Of a DNA stretch of 64,000 nucleotides, positions 8,801-15,258 are shown piece by piece. The stretch's first letter is position 1; every line of letters begins with the position of its first letter. The notes under the pieces were generated by a model, which saw nothing but the letters and a program-made list of their open reading frames with translations, was not told where the DNA came from and searched no databases. Position numbers and translations under genes: made by a program. Origin of the DNA: Candidatus Undinarchaeales archaeon (GTDB lineage: Archaea; SpSt-1190; JASMDC01); the NCBI GenBank assembly GCA_030753015.1, contig JASMDC010000001.1, positions 165,467-229,466 of the forward strand, read 5' to 3'.

Positions 8801-10086
8801 CTCCGCCCAAGGTCGAGAAGGTGACACCCCGTCCCCGTCTACTGGAGCGCCCGCTCTCTCCGCCGAAGGTCGAGAAGGTGGCCCCTCCGAAGCCCCCTCC
8901 TCCCCCTCTGCTGGAGCCTCTGCCGGAACCGATCCCAGAGAAGGTCGCCTTGCCGGAGGCGACGCGTCCGCGCCTGCTGGGGCCCTTACCCCCACCGGGA
9001 TCACGGGAACCCTCCGAACCCGCAATAGGTACGCTCCGCGCTCTTGCGCAGCGGTTCCTGTCCTGGGCCACACCGCCCAAGCCGCCGGCCGCACTCGAGG
9101 CGCTCAGGTCGCGCAGGCTCCCGAGACCGTCGGAGGGACCGGTCACTGTATCAAAGACAGCCCCACCGATAAAGGCCGAGCCACCCCGATCCCCGGCGCC
9201 GCCAATGGGTTCCGGGGCCCTCGAGGCCGTCCTCAAGGCAGTGCTCTTCGACCGCTCGACCAAGAGCCTTGCCGGGAACTGCCTCCTGGCCCGGATGCTC
9301 GTGGACCACAGGCGGACAAGTGGACCCGAGTCAGAGGGCAAGCTAATAGAGCTCAACCAGGTGCTGCTCGTGCTCTCCCGGGGCCCGATCACCGCAACGG
9401 ACCTCGACCGTGTGCTCTGGTCCGAGGGGGCCGGCAGGGCAAGCACCTACCTCGGTGCCTTGGAAGAGGGCGGGTACGTGGAGCATCTCGGGCTGACAGG
9501 CCGATACCTCCTGGCACACAGGGAGCATGAGCGGATGGAGGATTACCTGGACCGTACGGGACTCGGGGAGGACCTTGGGCCTGTACTCGACACCCTCCTT
9601 GCGAAGGTGAGGCCGGGACATGCCCCGGATGCAGCGTCCAAGGTAAAGGCTCGTGGGGCTGTGGCCGACCAGGGACTGAGCGACATCCTGGACACGGAGC
9701 TCGTGGAGGCCATACACCGGCGGGATCCCGACGACCTCAGGGGCGATAGCGTACTGGCGCGAACGCTCGATGACCTGAACCGCGCCGACGATCCCCTGGC
9801 CGCACGCCGGCTCTCAGAGTTCGGGCAGGTGCTGATGGTGCTCTCCCGGGGCCCCATCACATCAGATGACCTCGACCGCGCGCTCTGGTCGTCCGGCGCC
9901 GGCAAGGCATCATCCTATCTGGAGGAGCTGATGGGCTCAGGCCACATCGAGCGGCTCGGGGTGACGGGACGCTACATCCTCGACCTGGACGAGCAGGAGC
10001 ATATCGAGGCCTATCTCAGGCGCACCGGTCTCGGCGACAAGCTGGGACCGCTCCTCGACAGGGTGGCCCGGTCCGGACCGGAGTAA
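5752..10086 (+). CDS. Giant repeat protein: six and a half winged-helix-like domains with Pro-rich linkers
   Basis: The frame is open from 5752, but before about 5827 it merely overlaps the LamG domain in another frame. True homology begins with RGP at 5827. A half repeat (5827-6055) is followed by full ~130-residue copies at about 6120-6525, 6595-6995, 7620-8020, 8140-8545, 9207-9610 and 9676-10080. Each copy reads roughly GP(I/L)TxxDLDRVLW, then GAGKxxxYLxAL, GYVERLGxTGRYxL and a final TGLxxxLxPVLDMML. This order of helix, helix, recognition-like helix and wing resembles a PadR/MarR-type winged helix, but no profile was run. Copies come in pairs separated by Pro-rich linkers (7030-7610 with RFKPPK motifs, 8560-9200 with RPRLLERP motifs). 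There is no signal peptide or membrane segment. Function is unknown; it may be DNA- or protein-binding. Confidence 0.75.
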   Translation: MASRGGDLRRHQHQGLHRWYITEHHRGPRSTKQLNELIWRKGKGKCMHFIRALAAKGYVERLGFTGSYRLNADEGMRVSAFLAASGLGTVVEPVIDMMLGGLEDVTREKDVRGVETATSRPRRNRLSILLDQELVETLSQRPPEGLMGDCLLSRLFLQRLQVEDPSLADELVSTYQLLLLLQHGPLLAGEADWLLWEEGVGRGEKLLNGLLERGYLDKEAATGRFFLSPDEKEHDSAYLIRTGLLSVIDPVLDMILGVIERTPAEVEPVVAPTSAAYRHAHRSFANVLEREINRGLARLSAESIEDKCLLGRLFTDRSRTTKAEELQKFAEVYRGVLVLYRTPATAEELDRVLWDEGEGKGASYMDALVAKGYLERRGEPARAFLVPDERRRTMAYLQRTGLEGRLVPVLDMMLRHAGVRQLPVQIVEELTKELPRPPTPPTPTGEPALSSPSAVPTPPTPPAPEDVQFPPSRFKPPKRLIPDRFKPPKAPEEPDRFKPPKGRTLPEVPAPIEVIEPTVVPTPPTPPTVPTPPTPPTVSTPPTPPTVPTPPTPPTVLTPPATEEFPSPPTRFKPPKRPTLDRFKPPKMPSQPDQFKPPKGRALQEALAPAEAVVPVQESRARTRLSLDLDERLLAAVPRLTGDALSDPSLVAKVLADGSKVTDGGLKATLSELVQVLLLLDRGPIAEDDLDQAVWEDSGRAHMCLSALAETGHVERMGRTGRYVLAVDQRRMTGKLLERTGLRDLVNPVLDEMVRRVRERPRPKVKAPPRETVQKEKKDVPLPEKVVREVARLVAANTYANIIERELNRALTKLPLKALKGECLLSKLFRERISATDVESMCKLAEVYRVHLVIYRTPVTADQLDRVLWGEGAGKGVYYLEALKLKGYAERDENGRYAMLPEEREAIGSFLDRTGLDERLVPVVDMMLGHSGMRPAPAITRPAKVVAPPKPPRPRKLPSPPKPPRPKDVIPPPEKKVVQPSKPPRPRLLERPPSPPKVEKVTPSKVLRPRLLERPPSPPKVEKVTPRPRLLERPLSPPKVEKVAPPKPPPPPLLEPLPEPIPEKVALPEATRPRLLGPLPPPGSREPSEPAIGTLRALAQRFLSWATPPKPPAALEALRSRRLPRPSEGPVTVSKTAPPIKAEPPRSPAPPMGSGALEAVLKAVLFDRSTKSLAGNCLLARMLVDHRRTSGPESEGKLIELNQVLLVLSRGPITATDLDRVLWSEGAGRASTYLGALEEGGYVEHLGLTGRYLLAHREHERMEDYLDRTGLGEDLGPVLDTLLAKVRPGHAPDAASKVKARGAVADQGLSDILDTELVEAIHRRDPDDLRGDSVLARTLDDLNRADDPLAARRLSEFGQVLMVLSRGPITSDDLDRALWSSGAGKASSYLEELMGSGHIERLGVTGRYILDLDEQEHIEAYLRRTGLGDKLGPLLDRVARSGPE
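7309..7430 (+). repeat. 27-bp in-gene tandem repeat (VPTPPTPPT)
   Basis: Four full 27-base units starting at 7309, 7336, 7363 and 7390, plus part of a fifth, encode VPTPPTPPT. They form a rigid Pro/Thr linker between winged-helix-like pairs. RFKPPK triplets flank the array on both sides (7168-7255 and 7462-7550) as a larger duplicated block. Confidence 0.85.
8696..8890 (+). repeat. In-gene tandem repeat (RPRLLERP-SPPKVEKV)
   Basis: Three near-identical units encode RPRLLERPPSPPKVEKV, within a longer Pro/Lys-rich linker separating the fourth and fifth full winged-helix-like copies. Confidence 0.8.
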
Positions 10087-10108
10087 AGCGCCCGGTCCAT
10101 GGGCAATG

Positions 10109-10116
10109 ATTTATAG
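10109..10116 (+). promoter_or_regulatory. TATA-like box for the gene at 10140
   Basis: ATTTATAG centred 27 bases before GTG 10140, implying a leaderless transcript that starts at the GTG. Confidence 0.65.
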
Positions 10117-10139
10117 CGTTTAGCCCCCGGGGCGGGTAC

Positions 10140-11642
10140 GTGAGAACTGTCGACTGGGACCGGCACTACGATGAAATGCTGCTGGGGGCACCGATCAAGA
10201 CGCTCCTGAAGCCCGATGACTTCCTTGGCCGTCTGGCAGGGCTGGAGAATCCGGTGTACGCACCTCTCATCGATACTATTTCCGCCTGGGGCCCGCGGAC
10301 GTACGAGGCAAAGCGGGATGAGTACGTGCGATCGCTGGTCGCCAACGACGTCATCTTCGGCAACGCGTCCATTGGCCTTGAGGAGACGGTCATCAACTCG
10401 AGCTTCATCCCGCGCATCGTGCCCAGCTCCTATGTCGAGAGCGAGCAGCGATGCATCCGGGCGATCATCGAGGCGTTCATCAATCTGGTGCACACGCCCG
10501 AGATCCTGAGAAAGATCTCCTACCTGCCCGAGTACAAGGCACTGGACGCCCTGGGCATCATGGACGCCATCAGCGTCGATACTACCGAGAGCAGCGTGCT
10601 GCGCATCGATAAGGCCGTTGTATCCGCCCCGGGCCCCCTCTACAGCACTCCTGCCAAGACCTACGAGCTCAACTGGTGGGGCGCTGCGGGGCAGTGGCTC
10701 GTCGGCCAGCTCGAGCGGGTGTCGTTCGAGACCTTCGGTCTCGAGGGCAAGGTCCGCAATCTCTCCTTCGGCGCGCTCAAGGCCCAGGCTGACGTGTTCC
10801 GGGCCGAGAGCGGTAAGAAACGTCCCACGGTCATCATGACCGTGTCCGATGAGAGCTACAATCCCAACGAGCACGCCAACTGGGCCGGGACCATGCGAAG
10901 CTTCGGCGTCGACGCTCACACCGTCAAGGAGGGCGAGCTCGCCTCAATTCTCACGTTCAAGGGGAGCGAGGTGTCCATGCACACCGAAGAGGGCGACACG
11001 ACGGTCGACGTCTTCTACCTGCGCAACCAGCCGGACGCCAGCACCTGGAACCATCCGGTCATCGACCGCATCCTCCGCGCATCGGTCAAGGGCGACATAG
11101 TCGTCCAGGAACCGCCGTGGACCGCGCTCTTCGAGGCCCGCGAGGCCATCGGTCTCGCTCTTGAGCACGCTGACAGCCTCACCTCCAGCTCGGAGGACGC
11201 CGAGCTCGTCCGCGCCGCCATGCCCGTCACCACGCAACTGCGGGGTCACGTCGACAAGGTGCGCGCCCGGGCGGACGACTTCATCCTGAAGTCGAACGCA
11301 GTCCACGGAGGGAGGAGCCTGCGTCTGACACGCGCAGAGGTGCTCAAGTCGCTGGAGGAGTTCCCCAGCATGGCCCCGGACGAGGCGGATGCGCTCATAG
11401 TCCAGGAGAAGATTTTCCCCAGCACCATGCCGACCGACACGGTGAGCCCGCAGAAGGACGAGCGGCGCAAGGGCAAGCTCGTAATCACCTCGGACCTGCT
11501 GGACTTCGATCCCTACGTGCACTGGGAGTGGCGCAATGGGAAGGTCACTGCCAAGATCGTCGAGGTGCTCACGCGTGCCGGCTTCCCATCCAACGTCCAG
11601 GGTGGTGGTGGTATCATCCCCGTGTTCCTGACAAAGAGCTAG
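10140..11642 (+). CDS. Circularly permuted ATP-grasp-like protein
   Basis: A 500-residue cytosolic protein with a GTG start supported by a TATA box 27 bases upstream. Landmarks recall circularly permuted ATP-grasp enzymes: an SSFIPRIVPSSYVESEQRC segment (~residues 90-108), a VDVFYLRNQP strand (~285-295), and a later FILKSNAVHGGRSLRL strand and glycine loop followed by a VQEKIF strand, where ATP-grasp enzymes bind nucleotide and metal. ATP-grasp ligases join a carboxylate to an amine or thiol. I cannot tell the substrate here. It converges on the DHH phosphoesterase, and the two frames overlap by four bases at their stops (11639-11642). The superfamily call is moderate; a structural search would settle it. 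Confidence 0.45.
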   Translation: MRTVDWDRHYDEMLLGAPIKTLLKPDDFLGRLAGLENPVYAPLIDTISAWGPRTYEAKRDEYVRSLVANDVIFGNASIGLEETVINSSFIPRIVPSSYVESEQRCIRAIIEAFINLVHTPEILRKISYLPEYKALDALGIMDAISVDTTESSVLRIDKAVVSAPGPLYSTPAKTYELNWWGAAGQWLVGQLERVSFETFGLEGKVRNLSFGALKAQADVFRAESGKKRPTVIMTVSDESYNPNEHANWAGTMRSFGVDAHTVKEGELASILTFKGSEVSMHTEEGDTTVDVFYLRNQPDASTWNHPVIDRILRASVKGDIVVQEPPWTALFEAREAIGLALEHADSLTSSSEDAELVRAAMPVTTQLRGHVDKVRARADDFILKSNAVHGGRSLRLTRAEVLKSLEEFPSMAPDEADALIVQEKIFPSTMPTDTVSPQKDERRKGKLVITSDLLDFDPYVHWEWRNGKVTAKIVEVLTRAGFPSNVQGGGGIIPVFLTKS

Positions 11643-12532
11643 CTATCGAGGCATCCTGCGGGAAGCGGTATGCCCTGGCGGGCGCACTCCTCTGTGATGA
11701 GCTCCTTTAGCCGCTCCACGGTCCCTTCCCTGAGCTCGGGATCGAACGACGCACCTGCAGCGTACGGATGACCGCCACCGCCAAGGGCCGAGGCCACACG
11801 GCTGCAGTCGAAAGGCACGTCACGGTCCGGATTGGTGCCGAAGGAGAGACGGCCCCGGCCGTCCGTATGCGTCGTCACGGTGATCACCAGATCGATACCC
11901 TGCTCGTAGAGGGCCAGCTCGGCCACCTTGGACGAGTACCGCTTCCGATCGGGTACGTCGACGAGGGCGATCCGCCCGTCGCAGACGGTGACACAGTCGC
12001 CGTTCTCCAGAAGCTTCAGGGTGGGCGCCTCCCGCTCCTCGGTGAACCGGCGCAGGCGCTTGAGGAACGTGGCGTCGGTGAACACCGCGTCCATCCCCTC
12101 GTCCCGGACCAGCCGGAGGATGTGCAGGAGGAACCTGCTGTCCTGGCGGTACTCTAGAGCGAAGGTGAGCCTACGCACGTCTGGTAGTTCCATCCGGAAC
12201 TGGTCGGTTGCACGGGCGAGCTCCAGGATACGGTCCACCCGCGGTCCTGCAAGCTCGTAGTAGCGCGCGACCACCACGGCCGCACAGGGTGCCGTGGGGT
12301 CCAACTCACCCTCGTAGGTGATGCCCTGCACACGCCCGGTCTGTGACGCGTGATGGTCGAGCCACACCGATGCTTTTGGCGTGTAAGGGAGGTCGACGAC
12401 GATGTCGCCCTCTTCCGCCACCTCGTCCACCGTATCGGGTCGGGTGAACACCACGTCGTCGATGCTCGTGGCCATGGACACCAAGGCGGCCGAGGCAAGG
12501 CCGTCGAAGTCCGTGTGCGCGACGATCCTCAC
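11639..12532 (-). CDS. DHH/DHHA1-family phosphoesterase
   Basis: A 297-residue protein with the family's metal-binding motifs in order: HTDFDG at residues 6-11, D47 in VVDLP, the signature DHH at 59-61, and a C-terminal DHHA1 domain with GGGGHPYAAG. Relatives split phosphodiester or phosphoanhydride bonds in short nucleic acids or nucleotides such as pAp, nanoRNA and cyclic dinucleotides. The substrate cannot be read from sequence. Its ATG at 12532 overlaps the stop of the upstream nucleoside phosphorylase by four bases (ATGA), so the two are translationally coupled. The pairing suggests salvage of nucleotides from RNA breakdown, which is an inference. Confidence 0.85.
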   Translation of the reverse strand: MRIVAHTDFDGLASAALVSMATSIDDVVFTRPDTVDEVAEEGDIVVDLPYTPKASVWLDHHASQTGRVQGITYEGELDPTAPCAAVVVARYYELAGPRVDRILELARATDQFRMELPDVRRLTFALEYRQDSRFLLHILRLVRDEGMDAVFTDATFLKRLRRFTEEREAPTLKLLENGDCVTVCDGRIALVDVPDRKRYSSKVAELALYEQGIDLVITVTTHTDGRGRLSFGTNPDRDVPFDCSRVASALGGGGHPYAAGASFDPELREGTVERLKELITEECARQGIPLPAGCLDS

Positions 12533-13293
12533 TTGAGCACGCCCTCGTCACCAGCCTCGTGCAGGCGGACGGCGGCCTCCAGAGCGCAGGTGATGGCGTT
12601 GTTGGTGCCCGGAGTAGTGTCGATGTCCGAGAACGGCTCGCCCTCGGCGGTCTCGCCCACGGCCACGAGCACGGTGCCCGCCTTGCATCCGCGGATCTGG
12701 GCGACCACGAAGATCGACGCTGACTCCATGGAGGTGGCCAGCACGCCGGCCTTCTTCCAGAATTCCCACTTCTTCTCTAGGTCGACACCGATGGGTATGT
12801 CAGCGGGCTCCTCGATGTAGAATGCGTCCTTGACATGCGCCAGGCCGATGTGGTACTGGTAGCCCTTGTCCCGGGCGGAGAGCCGGAGTGCGTCCATGAC
12901 GTCGATGTCGGCCACGGCGGGAAAAGAGATGGGCACGTACTGGCGGCTGGTCCCGTCCTCGCGAACGGCCCCGCTGACTACGACCAGGTCGTTGAGCTTG
13001 ACGTGCGGCTGGAGCGAGCCGGCGGTGCCCACCCGGATGAATGTGTCGGCGCCCACCTGGATGAGCTCTTCCACGGCTATGGCAGCCGACGGCCCGCCGA
13101 TGCCCGTGGACGTTACGCCGATCGGTACTCCCTTATAGCTGCCCACGAAGGTGGTGAACTCGCGGTTCTGGGCCAGCTTGCGCGGATTGTCGAAGAACTT
13201 GGAGATGTACTCAGCACGAGCGGGATCGCCGGGAAGGAGCATGATCTTGGGGACGTCGCCCTTGTTCAGCCCGATGTGATAGGTGTCGGCCAT
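12529..13293 (-). CDS. Nucleoside phosphorylase (uridine phosphorylase family)
   Basis: A 254-residue member of the PNP/UDP phosphorylase family, which splits nucleosides with phosphate into base and (deoxy)ribose 1-phosphate. Visible landmarks are GDPARAEYI (phosphate loop), STGIGGPSAAIAVEEL, RVGTAGSLQ and SMESASIFV (sugar-binding Glu). Length and motif spacing fit uridine-phosphorylase-like enzymes more than the trimeric PNPs, though base preference is not certain. It leads a two-gene operon with the DHH phosphoesterase. A TATA-like element lies 28 bases before the ATG. Confidence 0.85.
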   Translation of the reverse strand: MADTYHIGLNKGDVPKIMLLPGDPARAEYISKFFDNPRKLAQNREFTTFVGSYKGVPIGVTSTGIGGPSAAIAVEELIQVGADTFIRVGTAGSLQPHVKLNDLVVVSGAVREDGTSRQYVPISFPAVADIDVMDALRLSARDKGYQYHIGLAHVKDAFYIEEPADIPIGVDLEKKWEFWKKAGVLATSMESASIFVVAQIRGCKAGTVLVAVGETAEGEPFSDIDTTPGTNNAITCALEAAVRLHEAGDEGVLK

Positions 13294-13316
13294 GGGGGGC
13301 TTGGGGACGGTACAGT

Positions 13317-13325
13317 TTGATATAG
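13317..13325 (-). promoter_or_regulatory. TATA-like box for the phosphorylase-DHH operon
   Basis: CTATATCAA on the minus strand, centred 28 bases before ATG 13293, consistent with leaderless transcription. Confidence 0.55.
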
Positions 13326-13505
13326 GTTACGACTACGGGAGGGGCGGCTCCTGTGCAGATGATGCCTCGAACACAGCGAGGTCGATGACGAGTTCACTGG
13401 ATACAAGCTTGAGATTCATAATGATAGGGTAAGCAGTTAGGGCCTGTAAACTGATTACTATATCATTTAGAATTCGTCAACAATCCAGACACCAGAAATG
13501 ACATC
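13326..13505. other. Intergenic left flank of the cassette island
   Basis: AT content rises sharply from about 13400. No gene is supported. A GTTAGGGC at 13435-13442 resembles an attC end but has no clear partner, so it is not called. Confidence 0.4.
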
Positions 13506-13652
13506 GCATAACCACTATTATCGCGTCGTGGTGGAAATTCGGTAATTCGGATATCCACATGGGCGTTATTCAGGCTGAGGGGGCGACAACGTAGGTGTGC
13601 CTCTTACAGTCATTTGGAAGGAAAAGCGACGTCGGATAACCCCTTGTTATAC
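13506..13652 (+). repeat. attC-like recombination site 1
   Basis: A 147-base element bounded by GCATAAC (13506-13512) and GTTATAC (13646-13652), the inverted R'' and R' core boxes of integron attC sites. Inside, TTATCGCGTCG near the left end is an imperfect inverted match to CGACGTCGGATAA near the right end. A further hairpin (GTGGA...TCCAC, 13530-13558) lies between. The GTTATAC box is followed by GGCGTTGG, similar to the GCCGTTG after site 2. Length nearly equals that of site 2. Confidence 0.5.
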
Positions 13653-13712
13653 GGCGTTGGCGTTCTTGGTAAAGAAGGTTATTTAGCTTAGGCTTGTCAT
13701 TTCTGTATACAC

Positions 13713-14690
13713 ATGCCCTTTGCCAGTCCATTGAGTTCCCTACTTGCTATAGGGCTTATTGCATTTGTATGGATTGTGCTCTCGTGGGAGATAGTTTTCA
13801 TATTTCTTACAATAATGAGAAAGATTCCAGGAAAGCTGCTCAAAGATCATTTCAAAGAGGAAAAATACCGAAAGCTCATCTCTTCAAAACCAGCTTGGTT
13901 GATGCACATTCTCTTCATCTTTGTAATTATTTGTCTTTTCTGGGGCTATCTTGTAGAACCCTATCGTTTACATATTGAAAGAATTCAAGTTGAAACGAAG
14001 AAGATAGCAGCTGGGAGTACCGTCCGAATCGTACATTTAACAGACTCTCATTCCGTTGGAAGAGTCCGCAACGAAGCAAAGGTGACGGAGCTTGTTACAT
14101 CCTTGAATCCAGATATCGTCGTCTTTACAGGGGATGTACTCTCTGCTCCCGAAGGGCTTCCCATGTTCAAGGAAATGATGAAACCATTGTCTGCGCAAGG
14201 CGGAATCTTTGGAGTCAAAGGGAATTGGGATGAATGGTACTGGAATGAAATGGACCTCTTTGGGGGGACTCCAATAAAGGAACTGAAATCGGACCATGTC
14301 AATGTTACAATAAGGAATCAGACGATCTCTGTAATTGGAATTGGATTCGGACGTGAGATGTTATTGGAAGAATCAATTGAAGGAATCCACGAAGAACAGT
14401 ATAAGATCCTTCTGTATCACAAGCCCGATGAGATAAAGAATGCAAGAGATCTTGGAATAGACCTCTATCTCACAGGTCATACTCATGGGGGTCAGATAAG
14501 ATTGCCATTCTATGGGGCAATGATGACGCTATCGGATTATGGTAAGAAGTACGAATCGGGGTTATTCAGAGAAGGAGATACAACAATGTATGTTTCTCGA
14601 GGGATTGGTACAGAGGATGATGGTCTACTTCGAGCTAGGTTCCTTTGCCCACCAGAGATTACGTACATAGAAATAATTGGTACGGGTTAA
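13713..14690 (+). CDS. Membrane-anchored metallophosphoesterase (cassette gene 1)
   Basis: A 325-residue protein. Two N-terminal membrane segments (residues ~8-33 and ~66-84) are followed by a calcineurin-like phosphoesterase domain of the YkuE/YaeI type. Motifs in order are LTDSHS (D-x-H), FTGDVL (GD), KGNWDEW (variant of GNHD), the YHKPD histidine and GHTHGGQ. Bacterial YkuE-like proteins act at the membrane, and some hydrolyse UDP-diacylglucosamine or related phosphoesters; the substrate here is open. The gene is clearly more AT-rich than its neighbours and ends 13 bases before attC-like site 2, which is how integron cassette genes sit. It was probably acquired from bacteria. A TTATTTAG at 13678-13685 might serve as an archaeal TATA box. 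Confidence 0.85.
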   Translation: MPFASPLSSLLAIGLIAFVWIVLSWEIVFIFLTIMRKIPGKLLKDHFKEEKYRKLISSKPAWLMHILFIFVIICLFWGYLVEPYRLHIERIQVETKKIAAGSTVRIVHLTDSHSVGRVRNEAKVTELVTSLNPDIVVFTGDVLSAPEGLPMFKEMMKPLSAQGGIFGVKGNWDEWYWNEMDLFGGTPIKELKSDHVNVTIRNQTISVIGIGFGREMLLEESIEGIHEEQYKILLYHKPDEIKNARDLGIDLYLTGHTHGGQIRLPFYGAMMTLSDYGKKYESGLFREGDTTMYVSRGIGTEDDGLLRARFLCPPEITYIEIIGTG

Positions 14691-14703
14691 ATACGTCAAT
14701 GCC

Positions 14704-14846
14704 GTATAACGGTCCGGTGCCATCCGACGCGCCGACGTCTAGCGAAGGAGAGCGAGGTTCAAATCTGTCCCACTCAAGTAGATCGTCGGCGTGTTGGCGG
14801 AGGGCCGACGGGACGGAGGCCCGGAGCCGGATGCATTGAGTTATAC
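14704..14846 (+). repeat. attC-like recombination site 2
   Basis: A 143-base element bounded by GTATAAC (14704-14710) and GTTATAC (14840-14846), exact inverted complements. TGCCATCCG (14718-14726) pairs with CGGATGCA (14828-14835) leaving one unpaired base, and CGCCGACGTCTA (14730-14741) pairs with TAGATCGTCGGCG (14779-14791) again leaving one unpaired base. Single extrahelical bases on a folded strand are the recognition feature of attC sites. It lies directly after one cassette gene and before the next. Confidence 0.6.
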
Positions 14847-14909
14847 GCCGTTGTCCTTTGGTTTTATTAATGTGAATTGAGTTAACTACATAGAAGGGGA
14901 ATCAATAAG

Positions 14910-15116
14910 ATGTATGGTTGGAACTTATCAGATATTCGATGGTGGGGAGGAAAGGTCGATTATCTTACTAAACTCTTCCTTGGAGTTCTTTTATTTGATA
15001 TGGCTCATGTATTAGTTTACAATAGAACGCATTTCTTATTGGATATAATATTAGTTATCTTACCTGTGATTATTGGGTTAATATCATCATGGCAGTTGGA
15101 ACAAATTACTACTTAG
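14910..15116 (+). CDS. Small two-helix membrane protein (cassette gene 2)
   Basis: A 68-residue protein with two hydrophobic helices (about residues 20-36 and 42-58), short polar ends and many aromatics near the start (MYGWNLSDIRWWGG). GAAGGGG at 14894-14900 is a good ribosome site for the ATG. It is AT-rich like cassette gene 1, lies between attC-like site 2 and a half site at 15144, and ends 27 bases before that half site. I recognise no family. Small membrane proteins of unknown role are common cassette cargo. Confidence 0.6.
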   Translation: MYGWNLSDIRWWGGKVDYLTKLFLGVLLFDMAHVLVYNRTHFLLDIILVILPVIIGLISSWQLEQITT

Positions 15117-15143
15117 GGATATTATATACGAGTGGACAATAGC

Positions 15144-15150
15144 GTATAAC
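15144..15150 (+). repeat. Half attC-like site (left box only)
   Basis: GTATAAC preceded by AGC, matching the left box of site 2. No matching GTTATAC follows within 150 bases, so this third site appears truncated. The mobile-type gene ending at 15259 lies just beyond. A GTTATGCC occurs at 16925-16932 on the far side of that gene, but relating the two is speculative. Confidence 0.4.
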
Positions 15151-15258
15151 TACCTATATCTGCCCTTTTTGTTCCGATGAAGTGTCCTTCGTCCTTAGTC
15201 GTGTATCGCCCCTGATGCGCTCTAGGTATCTTCACTTTCCGAGATCATTGCAGATGAG

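Noticed and set aside
13435-13442. GTTAGGGC as a further attC right box
   Set aside because: No left box or inner stems within 150 bases upstream, which is inside the phosphorylase promoter and gene.
14750-14775. T-arm-like GGTTCAAATC, a possible tRNA in attC-like site 2
   Set aside because: The flanking five-base stem does not pair (only one Watson-Crick pair), there is no matching acceptor stem ~75 bases away, and the region is better explained by the attC-like fold.
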